Below, in pieces: positions 24,444 to 32,523 of a DNA stretch of 64,000 nucleotides. Origin of the DNA: Bog-756 sp963806455 (GTDB taxonomy: Bacteria > Actinomycetota > Acidimicrobiia > Acidimicrobiales > RAAP-2); assembly GCA_963806455.1 (NCBI GenBank), contig CAWDXZ010000002.1:744001-808000 (forward strand), written 5' to 3'. Numbering within the stretch: the stretch's first letter is position 1; every line of letters starts with the position of its first letter. The translations under genes were made by a program, and so were the position numbers. A model generated the notes under the pieces. It was not told the origin of the DNA and made no database searches. It saw only the letters and a list, made by a program, of their open reading frames with translations.

Positions 24444-24649
24444 CACCCAATCCGCTGAACGGCGTCCAAATCGGCACGGTGTTCGTCGCACGCCTCCACG
24501 GTGTGCCACTTCCCAGCATTGTCCTGGAACCGGCCCCGCCAGACCGTGGCGCAGGGGCAGTGCTGAGCATGGCCCCTGCCGTCCTCAGCCTGGATGAGCC
24601 GGAAGCAGTTCTCCGAGGTGAGGCAGAAGGCATCGGCGTAGTGCTCCAC
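24443..24649 (-). CDS. Small Cys/His-rich (zinc-ribbon-like) protein, complete copy
   Basis: 68 residues from GTG 24649: EHYADAFCLTSENCFRLI, GRGHAQHCPCATVWRGRF, then KWHTVEACDEHRADL. The CX5C, HCXC and CX2H spacing suggests a zinc-binding fold. TAACCT ends 6 nt before the GTG with no Shine-Dalgarno, the leaderless pattern seen elsewhere here. Two 3' fragments of the same gene lie at 15042-15119 and 21283-21363, so it has been spread or duplicated within the island. I recall small actinobacterial proteins with a CFRL...HCP..W.G...VEAC.H layout, but know no function. An overlapping minus-strand frame (24430-24696) is Arg/Pro-rich and is taken as a shadow. Confidence 0.6.
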   Translation of the reverse strand: MEHYADAFCLTSENCFRLIQAEDGRGHAQHCPCATVWRGRFQDNAGKWHTVEACDEHRADLDAVQRIG

Positions 24650-24655
24650 CTGGCC

Positions 24656-24661
24656 AGGTTA
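24656..24661 (-). promoter_or_regulatory. Leaderless-type -10 element (TAACCT on minus strand)
   Basis: TAACCT on the minus strand, 6 nt before the GTG start of the small Cys/His-rich gene. Confidence 0.35.
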
Positions 24662-24728
24662 GGGCGAGGTCGTGATGGCCGGAGGCTCGCCTCCACCCCA
24701 GCGAGGAAGGTTGTGGTGGACTTGGAGA

Positions 24729-25543
24729 ATGTTCCAAGAGTTTCCTCTGTCCGAGGATGATTTGGCGTCGTTTTCAGTCGACGCCATCGCTCTTGAAGTG
24801 CTCCGAAATGTCGTAGTCAACGAGGATGCGATGCGCGACAGCACTTGGTTCAATCGAAGCAACTGGGTGCACCAACTCGATGCCCAGGGGAAGATCGCAT
24901 CTCTCCAGGGCCACGCTGTCCTCAGTGAAGCTTGGCGATGGCTCTATGCCAACTGCCTGGTGGCTTCCGACACCACCCGACAGAACGATGCGAATGCCTT
25001 CGTGGTCACGCGCCTCGGTCGCTTGATAGCCGAAGAGGGACTTGCAAAGACTCGAGCGATTCAGCGACTCGCTATGGACCTTCATCCTCGGCTGGAGGAC
25101 ATGGTGCGTCCTCAGTACCTTATGGGAGAATACGAACTTGCAACCTTTGCAGCCCTAAGGGCGGTTGAAGTCCGAGTTAGATCACTATCAGGGAGCCCTG
25201 AGTCCTCATTGGGCGTGAAGCTAATGCGAAACGCATTCGGGGATGGTGGCACACTTCGAGATCCAGACATGGACGCAGGAGAGCAGACCGCCCGGATGGA
25301 ACTCTTTGCTGGCGCTATCGGCCTGTTCAAGAATCCACCAGCCATCGTGATATCGAGTTCGACAATCCGACGGAGGCGGCAGAGATCATTCTGCTTGCGG
25401 ACCTTCTGATGCGGATACTCGATGGAGTTCAAACCGAAGTCGAGGCCCGCCGAGCTTCGACGCAGATCGAGGAGCTTACCGAGGGCATCGGGAATCTTCT
25501 CAGGCCCGTCATTCCAACCGACCCAACCCTCGAGAAGGAGTAG
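24729..25543 (+). pseudogene. TIGR02391/Ymh-family gene with one frameshift
   Basis: The first frame runs from ATG 24729: LHPRLEDMVRPQYLMGEYEL, TFAALRAVEVRVR, GVKLMRNAFGDGG, FAGAIGLFKNPP, the pattern of the Ymh (TIGR02391) family. It then goes out of phase at about 25341-25343 and ends at 25409. The shifted frame continues HRDIEFDNPTEAAEIILLAD, LLMRILDGVQTEVEARR and so on to TAG 25541-25543, which is the expected NPPSHRD...ASLLMR end of the family. One missing base restores it. Ymh proteins are found in prophages, islands and defence loci; their role is unknown. Four bases separate it from the integrase pseudogene, so they were one unit. An ATG at 24672 is an alternative start. Confidence 0.75.
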
Positions 25544-25547
25544 CAAC

Positions 25548-26643
25548 ATGGGCAAGAGAACATTCGGTGCCGTCGCCAGCTTCCCTCCGGTCGCTACCAG
25601 GCCCGCTATGTGAAGGACGGGCCTTCAGTACGTCGGACCGAAGACCTACGATACCAAGGCTGACGCAAACGCGTTCCTGGCGGAGACCGAAACCGCCATC
25701 CGCAAGCAGGCATGGATTTGACCCGGAGGACGGAGCTGCCACGTTCCGCGTTTATGCCGACAAACGGCTCGCGGACCGGTTGGACCTCCGCAAGACAACA
25801 CGGAGCCTGTACCGCATCCTGCTCGACAAGTGGCTACTTCCCTACATCGGCGATGTCTACATCGGTGTCATGACCCGGGAGACCTGGAAACGGTGGTACG
25901 TCAAGGTGTCGACGGAGAAGCCAGGCAGTCTCCAGCCGGGCAAGGCGTACAAGCTTGCCCACACCATCCTCAACTCGGCGGTGGACGACCACAAAATCAC
26001 CTACAACCCCTGCGTGGTCAAGGGGGCTGCGGCGGAGGACAGTCCCGAGCGGTCGACTGCGACCATTCAGCAGGTCTACGCCATCGCCGACGCCATCGAG
26101 CCGGAGTACCGCGCCCTGGTGTTGCTGGGGGCCTTCTCAGTCCTTCGATTCGGTGAGGCGGCTGGACTGCGGAGGCGCAACACGACCCGCTGCACAGCAC
26201 CGTGAGGGTCCAGGACCAGGCCATCGAGCTGCCAGACGGGTCGACAGAGTTCGGCCCACCCAAGACGGAGGCCGGCCGACGAGTGGCCCCGGTTCCGGCG
26301 GAGGTACTCCCGGCCATCACGGAGCACCTGGCGACCCATGTGGGTCCCGATCCCGAGGCGCTGCTGTTCACTGCGTCCAACGGTGAACCACTCCGGCGCA
26401 CCAAGTTCCGCCAACGGTGGCTACGGGCCTGCACCAAGGCGAAGGTGACCGGTCTCCACTTCCACGACTTACGACATACCGGCCTCAATCTCTATACGCA
26501 GCAGGGTGCCACACTTGCGGAGCTCCAGGGCATCGCCGGCCACAAGTCGGTGGCAGCCGTCATGCGCTACCAACACTCCACGCTCGAGCGCCACGGCGGC
26601 TCTCGCTGACGCTGTCAGCAAGGTCATCACAGACACCGTCTGA
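25548..26643 (+). pseudogene. Tyrosine integrase pseudogene with five frameshifts, next to tRNA-Leu
   Basis: Starting ATG 25548 (MGKRTFGAV), the protein can be followed only by changing frame near 25572, 25619-25621 (G-run), 25717-25719 (T-run), 26181 and 26590. Joined, it gives RQLPSGRYQARYVKDG, LQYVGPKTYDTKADANAFLA, AWIDPEDG, the SAM-like domain (RTTRSLYRILLDKWLLPYIG type), LRFGEAAGL with the first catalytic Arg, HDLRHTGLNLY, IAGHKSVAAVM and the Tyr of MRYQHSTLER. That is an actinophage-type integrase of about 365 residues. It ends about 450 bp from the 3' end of tRNA-Leu, the classic arrangement for an integrase that used that tRNA as attachment site. All breaks are single-base, so decay or local sequencing error are both possible. 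Confidence 0.85.
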
Positions 26644-26845
26644 GGTCCGAAACCTTCCCGCACACGTGCGGGGAAGTCCCCCGCATCCACTCCACCGGCA
26701 GCCAGTGTCCACACTCTGCTAGATGGTGCCGATGCTCACACTGGAGGCATCGGTAGTCGATGTGCAGAGCCTCCGAGCAGTGGTGGTTGCACCCTGAGCA
26801 CAGTTGAAACGCCAGGTTGCGGTGGTCATCGTCCGTGTGAATCAT
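26627..26845 (-). CDS. Small Cys/His-rich protein
   Basis: 72 residues from ATG 26845 with AAGGA 7 nt upstream: MIHTDDDHRNLAFQLCSGCN, then HHCSEALHIDYRCLQCEHRH, HLAECGHWLPVEW and HVCGK. Seven Cys and nine His in two CX2C-type pairs indicate one or two zinc sites. It converges with and overlaps the end of the integrase frame by 17 bp. Such small zinc proteins are frequent beside integrases in actinobacterial prophages and islands, where some act as excision or regulatory factors; none is demonstrated here. Confidence 0.55.
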   Translation of the reverse strand: MIHTDDDHRNLAFQLCSGCNHHCSEALHIDYRCLQCEHRHHLAECGHWLPVEWMRGTSPHVCGKVSDLRRCL

Positions 26846-26869
26846 CACGGGTCCTTTTTCTGCCGTAAA

Positions 26870-26894
26870 CAAACCGGCCACCGTGGCCGGTTTG
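26870..26894. repeat. Perfect 25-nt palindrome
   Basis: CAAACCGGCCAC, one central base, then GTGGCCGGTTTG. It lies 25 bp upstream of the small zinc-protein gene and is followed on the minus strand by TTTACGG. It could be an operator or a terminator for leftward transcription entering from the tRNA side. Confidence 0.45.
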
Positions 26895-27093
26895 CAGCGA
26901 GGGAACCCGTGGCGCATTCGTGGTGCGCTTGTTCAACCTCCGCCGGCCCGCAGGCCGACCGTCCGCACGAAGCGGTCCGAGCTGTGCGTGAACATTACCG
27001 CCGTGAAGGGGATCTGGCACGAATCTGGCACGCCCGGCGCCGGTCGCACGCTGTCACCGTTTGCGGTCAGACGAACTACCTGTTCAGATGGTG

Positions 27094-27177
27094 TGTCGGA
27101 GGGGGGACTTGAACCCCCACGCCCTTGCGGGCACTAGCCCCTCAAGCTAGCGCGTCTGCCTATTCCGCCACTCCGAC
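27094..27177 (-). tRNA. tRNA-Leu (anticodon GAG)
   Basis: The minus strand gives a 84-nt class II tRNA. Acceptor stem GTCGGAG pairs with CTCCGAC, discriminator A, anticodon stem CTAGC/GCTAG with loop TTGAGGG (anticodon GAG at 27143-27141), a long variable arm TGCCCGCAAGGGCG, and T arm GGGGG-TTCAAGT-CCCCC. CCA is not encoded (CAC follows). Its 3' end points to the integrase pseudogene and probably carried the attachment site of the island. The 26895-27093 stretch between them holds no gene, only a repeat of ATCTGGCACG at about 27010-27030. Confidence 0.95.
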
Positions 27178-27252
27178 GAAGTGGCTCCGAGGTCCATCCC
27201 GGGGCGATGGGCATGGTAGCGCGCCGGGCGCCGGCGTCGGTCACACCATTGC

Positions 27253-29043
27253 TCAGCTCTGTTGTCCCGGTGGTCCCGGCTTGAGGGCCACCCAGGCCGC
27301 CAGGTTCCACAGGATCCCGTCGGCGGTGGCGTTGTACTGCACGTTGGCCAGCTGCACCCCGTTGGCCACCAGGGCCGGCTCGCCGAACAGCGGGAGGGCC
27401 ACCATCTGGCTCCAGAGCTGGTCGTCGATCTGTCCGTAGATGCCCTGGCCGGTCGTCGGGTTGAGCTCGGCGGCGGCCCGGATGAAGAGCTGGTCGACCG
27501 CCGGGTCGTCGTAGTTGCTCCAGTCCTCCGACCCGGGTGTCCCGGTTGCCCCCACCGTGCCCGAGTACCAGTTGGCCGTGGAGGTCTGGTACGGGCTCGA
27601 GCTTCGGGCGACGAGGGCGACGTCGTAGCTGTCGTCGGCCGCAGCCCGGGTGAGGCCCCCGGACCCGTCGACCGGTATGGTCTCGACCGCCATACCGGCC
27701 GCTCGCAGCTGTGAGCTGATCAGGGACCCGACCTCGGCGGTCCACGGCACGCCGGACTCGACGGCCATCCTGACGGTGAACTGGGCCCCGCTCGCATCGA
27801 CATAGTCGCCGGCCGGGTCCTCGTGGTAGCCGAGGCTCCTGAGCAACCGGTCGGACGTATCGAGGTCCCGGGTGTCGTACTCGGCGGACACCGGGGAAGG
27901 GTTGTAGCCGGATTGGAGGGCCAGGGCCAGATGGTCCTCGTTGGGCACGAGATCAGGGTCCATGGGCCCGACCGTGCGGTCGAGCAGGTCATTCCGGTCG
28001 ATGGCGTGGGCGATCGCCTGGCGGGCGGCCGTAGAGGAGGTGACTTGAGAAGTCACGTTGAACTCCAGGTCCAGCAGTTCGAGTGACGGTCTCACATCAC
28101 TCTGGGTGTTGGGCATCGACGACACCTGGTTCAGTGAACCGAGGTCGAACGACCCGGGCTGGGCGGCCGTGCGGTTGCCGGTCGCCAGGGCCCCGGCCCA
28201 CGCCGCCTGGGTCGGGGCGACATTCACTGTCACCTCGTCGAGATTGGGTGGCGACCCCCACCATCGCGGGTTGCGGACAAGCACCGCACGGCCGGAGGAC
28301 GATGCCGACTGGAGCAGGAACGGACCGGCCGAGAGGTCGACGGCCGGGTTGAAGGAGTCGAACCCGTGATTCCACCCCACCCGACGGGCGATGTGGGCCG
28401 GCACCATGTGGTCGAACATGACTCGCCAGTCGGTGAACGGTGTCGAGAACTTCACCGTGACCGTCTTGCCGCCGTGACTGGGCACGATCGACGCCACGTC
28501 CCGATATCCGAGGTTCGAGGCGATCTGGTCGGGTTGGCCGTCGGCATCCACGCCGCCCCCCCGCTGCGACTTCCAGGAGTAGATGAAATCATCGGCACTG
28601 ACCGGCACTCCGTCGGACCAGACGGCTCGCGGGTTGATGATGTACTGGACGACCAGCGGCGATGTCGACGTTGCCTCCACGCTCACCAGGAGGTCGCTGT
28701 TGACCTGGGGGACGAGCTTCGGGGTCACGATGTAGGCGCTCGGCAGTACCGGCGCCAACAACGCAGGCGTCGACGAGGCGGCTCCGGCCGCGGTGTTGGG
28801 ATTGAGGCCGGCCCACGGTCGATCGAGCTCGACGGTGGCCTGTCCCCCACCCGCCGCCGCCAGCACCGAGGTGTTCGCCTGGTCGACCTGGCTGATTCGA
28901 TGGGACCCGAGGTGGTCGACGACGGCTACCAATCCGATGATCACGATGATGACTAGGGGTAACGTCCACCGGGCGCGGTACTCGCGCCACCACGAGGCGG
29001 TGCGGTGGCGGCGCTCGACGGGCTCGGCGCCGGTCGGGCTCAC
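27253..29043 (-). CDS. Family 5 solute-binding protein, membrane-anchored, coupled to secG
   Basis: 596 residues. A cytosolic basic N-terminus and a single helix (about 28-46, WTLPLVIIVIIGLVAVVDHL) anchor it; there is no lipobox. The rest has the SBP_bac_5 layout: PRAVWSDGVPVSADDFIYSW, KFSTPFTDWRVMFDHMVPAH, GPFLLQ...RNPRWWG, and LDLEFNV...ARQAIAHAIDR. Such proteins bind peptides or other solutes for ABC import, but no permease or ATPase genes are next to it. The GTG start overlaps the secG stop (GTGA), so it is co-translated with secG at the end of the glycolytic operon. The pairing is unusual; the ligand is unknown. Confidence 0.82.
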   Translation of the reverse strand: MSPTGAEPVERRHRTASWWREYRARWTLPLVIIVIIGLVAVVDHLGSHRISQVDQANTSVLAAAGGGQATVELDRPWAGLNPNTAAGAASSTPALLAPVLPSAYIVTPKLVPQVNSDLLVSVEATSTSPLVVQYIINPRAVWSDGVPVSADDFIYSWKSQRGGGVDADGQPDQIASNLGYRDVASIVPSHGGKTVTVKFSTPFTDWRVMFDHMVPAHIARRVGWNHGFDSFNPAVDLSAGPFLLQSASSSGRAVLVRNPRWWGSPPNLDEVTVNVAPTQAAWAGALATGNRTAAQPGSFDLGSLNQVSSMPNTQSDVRPSLELLDLEFNVTSQVTSSTAARQAIAHAIDRNDLLDRTVGPMDPDLVPNEDHLALALQSGYNPSPVSAEYDTRDLDTSDRLLRSLGYHEDPAGDYVDASGAQFTVRMAVESGVPWTAEVGSLISSQLRAAGMAVETIPVDGSGGLTRAAADDSYDVALVARSSSPYQTSTANWYSGTVGATGTPGSEDWSNYDDPAVDQLFIRAAAELNPTTGQGIYGQIDDQLWSQMVALPLFGEPALVANGVQLANVQYNATADGILWNLAAWVALKPGPPGQQS

Positions 29044-29270
29044 TGCAGACGCAGGATCAGGATGAGATTGGTGAAGGCGAAGATCACCGCCACGGTGACG
29101 GTGATCCGGTCCAGGTTCTTCTCGACCACCGTCGACCCGGCCGCGGCGGAGCCGACCGATCCACCGAACATGTCGGACAGCCCGCCACCCTTCCCGCTGT
29201 GCATGAGGATGAGGAAGATCAGGGCCAGGCTGGAAAGGACCTGCAGCACGACGATGATGGCGGTCAGCAC
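29040..29270 (-). CDS. secG: Preprotein translocase subunit SecG
   Basis: 76 residues from GTG 29270, with AAGGAGG eight bases upstream. Two membrane helices (LTAIIVVLQVLSSLALIFLI and DRITVTVAVIFAFTNLILIL) flank the conserved HSGKGGGLSDMFGGSVGS loop, the signature of SecG, an accessory subunit of the SecYEG channel. The position after tpiA is the usual actinobacterial place. A longer in-frame extension upstream is non-conserved and lacks a ribosome site. Confidence 0.93.
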   Translation of the reverse strand: MLTAIIVVLQVLSSLALIFLILMHSGKGGGLSDMFGGSVGSAAAGSTVVEKNLDRITVTVAVIFAFTNLILILRLQ

Positions 29271-29316
29271 GCGGTCTTCCTCCTTGGGATGGTGACCGGT
29301 GGAGACGCTACCAAAC

Positions 29317-30114
29317 TCACCGTGTGGCCAGGGCCGCGGTCCGGACGATGGCCGCGAACGCCGCCGGATCGAGGCTTGCCCCCCCGACCAGGGCACCGTC
29401 GACATTGGGGCATTTCATGAGGTCTTCGGTGTTCTCCAGCTGCACGGACCCCCCGTACTGGATCCTCACCCGGTCGGCCGCCTCCGACCCGGCGCAGTCG
29501 GCCAGCACCTGCCGGATCCAGCGGCACGCATCCTCGGCATCCCCGGGGGTGGCCGCCTGTCCGGTCCCGATGGCCCACACCGGCTCGTAGGCGATGACCA
29601 TGGTGCCCACCACGTCGGCGGTCAGCGTGCCGACGGCCGACCGCACCTGCTCGGTCAGGCGTTCATTGGTCAGCCCCGTCGCCCGCTCGTCCTCGGTCTC
29701 CCCGACACAGCAGATCGGGGTCATGCCGTTGCGCAGGACCGCGCCGACCTTGGCCCGGACGAGCTCGTCCGTCTCGTCGAAGAGCCGGCGACGCTCCGAG
29801 TGGCCGACGATCACATACTCGACATGAAGCTTGGCCAGCATGACGGGGCTGACCTCCCCGGTGAAGGCTCCCGAGTCCTCGACGGCGCAGTTCTGGGCCC
29901 CGAGGGCCACCGGGATACCCTCCGGCTCGACCACGGACTGCACGGTCCGGATGGCGGTGAAGGCCGGGTGCACCGAGACGTCCAGTGGCCCGACATCGGA
30001 GGCCTGGAGCCGGAGACCGAGGTCACGAACGGCGTGCAGCGCTTCGTGGTGGTCCAAGTTCATCTTCCAGTTGCCACTGATGAGCGGCCGGCGCCCGCCC
30101 CCTGCCCCGCTCAC
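29317..30114 (-). CDS. tpiA: Triosephosphate isomerase
   Basis: 265 residues. Converts dihydroxyacetone phosphate to glyceraldehyde 3-phosphate in the cytosol. NWKMN with active-site Lys17, YVIVGHSERR with the catalytic His, AYEPVWAIGTG with the catalytic Glu and start of the flexible loop, and the C-terminal phosphate-binding QYGGSV and GALVGGASL are all present. GTG 30114 overlaps the pgk stop by 4 bp, so translation is coupled to pgk. Confidence 0.97.
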   Translation of the reverse strand: MSGAGGGRRPLISGNWKMNLDHHEALHAVRDLGLRLQASDVGPLDVSVHPAFTAIRTVQSVVEPEGIPVALGAQNCAVEDSGAFTGEVSPVMLAKLHVEYVIVGHSERRRLFDETDELVRAKVGAVLRNGMTPICCVGETEDERATGLTNERLTEQVRSAVGTLTADVVGTMVIAYEPVWAIGTGQAATPGDAEDACRWIRQVLADCAGSEAADRVRIQYGGSVQLENTEDLMKCPNVDGALVGGASLDPAAFAAIVRTAALATR

Positions 30115-31343
30115 CGACCGGTACGTTCCGGATCCGCCCGTCGTCTGGGAGCCGGAGCGTTGGGCGCACCCCGGAGGGCGGCCAGCCCCGGCAGGTCGCC
30201 GTTCTCGAGGAGCTCGAGGGCCGCGCCGCCACCGGTGGAGACGAAGTCGATCCGGTCACGGAGCCCGAGCTCGTCGACGGCGGCGGCGCTGTCCCCGCCG
30301 CCCACGACCGTGAACCCGGGGCATTCAGCCACGGCCCGGGCCACACCGGCCGTCCCGGCACTGAACCGGGCGTCCTCGAACACGCCCATGGGCCCGTTCC
30401 AGAGAACCGTCCCCGCCGAGCGGACCTCGTCGGCATAGATCTTGACCGTGGCCGGGCCGATATCGAGACCCTGCCAACCGTCGGGGATCTCCTCCTCGAC
30501 CGTCCGGACCTGACCACCGGTGCAGCCGCAGCCGAAGGCCGCGCCCGGCTCCAGGGCCACGATGTCGGTCGGGAGGAAGATGGGCTTGCCCGACTCGAGC
30601 AACCGGGCGCACTCGTCGACGTGCTCGAGGTCCACCATGGACCCGCCGACGTCGTGGCCGGAGGCGGCGAGGAAGGTGAAGGCCATTCCTCCCCCCACCA
30701 CCAGGGCGTCAACCCGGTCGAGCAAGGCCCGCAGCACCCCGAGCTTGTCGGCCACCTTGGCTCCGCCCACCACGGCCACGAAGGGGCGGGCGGGTGAGCC
30801 GAGCAACATCCCCAGCGCCTCGATCTCATGCTGGAGGAGATAGCCGGCGGCGCTGGGCAATCGGGTGGGCGGGCCCATCACCGAGGCGTGACGGCGGTGC
30901 GACACGCCGAACGCGTCGTTCACGTAGGCGTCATGGCCGTTGACCAGCTTGTCGACGAAGTCGGGATCGTTGCGGACCTCACCGGGGTCGAAGCGCAGGT
31001 TCTCGAGGAGCTCGACCTTGGGGGCCAGGCGGGCGAGCTCCTCGCGCACCGGGCCGAGGTCCCACCTGGGGTCGGGCGCCCCCTGCGGCCGGCCCAGATG
31101 GGTGCAGGCCGTGACCTGCGCCCCGCGGGCCAACAGGAACTCGAGGGTCGGCAGCGCCGCCCGGATCCGGAAGTCGTCGGTGACCGCCGCGGTCCCGTCG
31201 CCACAGGGCCGTAGCGGGACGTTGAAGTCGACCCGTACCAGCACGCTGGCGCCGGTCAGGTTGGGTAGGTCGCCGAGCAACGGCAGGCCGTCCAGCAGTG
31301 GATTGTCCTCACCCGATCTCATCCCACCATCCCCCCGTTTCAT
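30111..31343 (-). CDS. pgk: Phosphoglycerate kinase
   Basis: 410 residues. Transfers the acyl phosphate of 1,3-bisphosphoglycerate to ADP. VLVRVDFNVPL at the substrate-binding N-domain, THLGRPQG, HRRHASVMG, the GGAKVADKLGVL hinge region, and the nucleotide-binding GPMGVFE and VVGGGDSAAAV motifs are seen. The ATG at 31343 is used; an in-frame ATG at 31322 (MRSGEDN) preceded by GGGGGGA is an equally good or better start. It lies in the gap-pgk-tpiA-secG operon, 21 bp after gap. Confidence 0.96.
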   Translation of the reverse strand: MKRGDGGMRSGEDNPLLDGLPLLGDLPNLTGASVLVRVDFNVPLRPCGDGTAAVTDDFRIRAALPTLEFLLARGAQVTACTHLGRPQGAPDPRWDLGPVREELARLAPKVELLENLRFDPGEVRNDPDFVDKLVNGHDAYVNDAFGVSHRRHASVMGPPTRLPSAAGYLLQHEIEALGMLLGSPARPFVAVVGGAKVADKLGVLRALLDRVDALVVGGGMAFTFLAASGHDVGGSMVDLEHVDECARLLESGKPIFLPTDIVALEPGAAFGCGCTGGQVRTVEEEIPDGWQGLDIGPATVKIYADEVRSAGTVLWNGPMGVFEDARFSAGTAGVARAVAECPGFTVVGGGDSAAAVDELGLRDRIDFVSTGGGAALELLENGDLPGLAALRGAPNAPAPRRRADPERTGR

Positions 31344-31364
31344 GCGCCAGACCTCCCGGTCCCG

Positions 31365-32390
31365 TCAGGTCCCGGCTCCACCGACCACCAGGGACAGGTC
31401 CACCAGGCGATTGGCGTAGCCCCACTCGTTGTCGTACCAGCCCTGCACCTTGACCAGGGTGATCCCCGAGGCCGACGGCATCACCATGGTCAGACCGGCG
31501 TCGAACGTGCATGAGGCCCGGCTCCCCACAATGTCCGAGGAGACGATGGGGTCCTCCGTGTAGTCGAGCACCCGGGACAGGGGGCCTTCCGCTGCCGCCC
31601 GGGCGAACGCCGCGTTGACCTGCTCGACCGTGACCGACCCGGGCACCACCGCCGTGAAGTCGGTGATCGAGCCGTCCGGTACCGGTACTCGGAGAGCGGT
31701 GCCGTCCAGGCGCCCCTGCATGGCCGGGAGCACCAGCCCGGTGGCCCGGGCCGCGCCCGTCGAGGCCGGCACGATGTTGACCGGGGCCGACCTCGCCCGC
31801 CGCAGGTCCTTGTGAGGCAGGTCGAGCAGGTTCTGGTCGTTGGTGAAGGCGTGGACCGTGGTCATCATGCCGCTCTCCACCCCGAAGGCGTCGTCGAGCA
31901 CCTTGACCAGGGGCACGAAGCAGTTGGTGGTGCACGAGGCGTTGGAGACCACGAAGTCCTTGGCCGGGTCGAAATCCGAATCGTTGACCCCGACGACGAA
32001 CGTGGCGTCGACGTCGGCGGCGGGCGCCGACACGATCACCCGTTTGGCGCCGGCCTCGATATGGGCCCCGGCCGAGGCACGGGAGGTGAACAGGCCGGTC
32101 GACTCGATGACCACGTCCACGCCCAGTTTGTCCCAGGGCAGTGCTTTCGGTTCCCGCTCGGCCAATACGGTGATCGCCCCGGTGTCGAGGACGATCGAGC
32201 CGTTGGCCGCGGTCACCTCGGTGTCCAGGCGCCCATGGGTGGAGTCGTAGCGGAGCAGGTGGGCGAGGGTCTCGGCCGAGGTCAGATCGTTGACGGCCAC
32301 CACCTCGACCTCGGCCCCCAGGGCCCGGGCCGCCCGGAGGTAGTTCCGGCCGATGCGCCCGAAACCGTTGATCCCGATCCGTACGCTCAT
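31365..32390 (-). CDS. gap: Glyceraldehyde-3-phosphate dehydrogenase, type I
   Basis: 341 residues. Oxidises glyceraldehyde 3-phosphate with NAD and phosphate. Rossmann motif INGFGRIGR at 7-15, Asp35 in VAVNDL (NAD-type), catalytic Cys153 in SNASCTTNC, and YDNEWGYANRLVDL at the C-terminus. First gene of the gap-pgk-tpiA-secG unit. The ATG has GGCAGGGA upstream. In most Actinobacteria whiA precedes it; here only 133 bp separate it from yvcK. Confidence 0.97.
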   Translation of the reverse strand: MSVRIGINGFGRIGRNYLRAARALGAEVEVVAVNDLTSAETLAHLLRYDSTHGRLDTEVTAANGSIVLDTGAITVLAEREPKALPWDKLGVDVVIESTGLFTSRASAGAHIEAGAKRVIVSAPAADVDATFVVGVNDSDFDPAKDFVVSNASCTTNCFVPLVKVLDDAFGVESGMMTTVHAFTNDQNLLDLPHKDLRRARSAPVNIVPASTGAARATGLVLPAMQGRLDGTALRVPVPDGSITDFTAVVPGSVTVEQVNAAFARAAAEGPLSRVLDYTEDPIVSSDIVGSRASCTFDAGLTMVMPSASGITLVKVQGWYDNEWGYANRLVDLSLVVGGAGT

Positions 32391-32523
32391 TCCCTGCCAG
32401 CCTCACTCTTCGCTCGACGCCTCGATGTCCCTTGGCCCGCCGGTCGCCCCCGGGGGTGCTCCCCTCCCCTCCGGCGAACGGAGACCGGCGACCACGCTAG
32501 GGCATCCTGGTTGGTCCCCGCCC

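Noticed and set aside
24430..24696. 88-codon minus-strand frame overlapping the small Cys/His-rich gene
   Set aside because: Ser/Arg/Pro-rich shadow; the other frame has the Cys/His pattern and is repeated at two further sites.
27005..27137. Plus-strand frame ending in a VSEGGLEPPRP peptide
   Set aside because: That peptide is the well-known artificial translation of a tRNA-Leu/Ser gene on the opposite strand.
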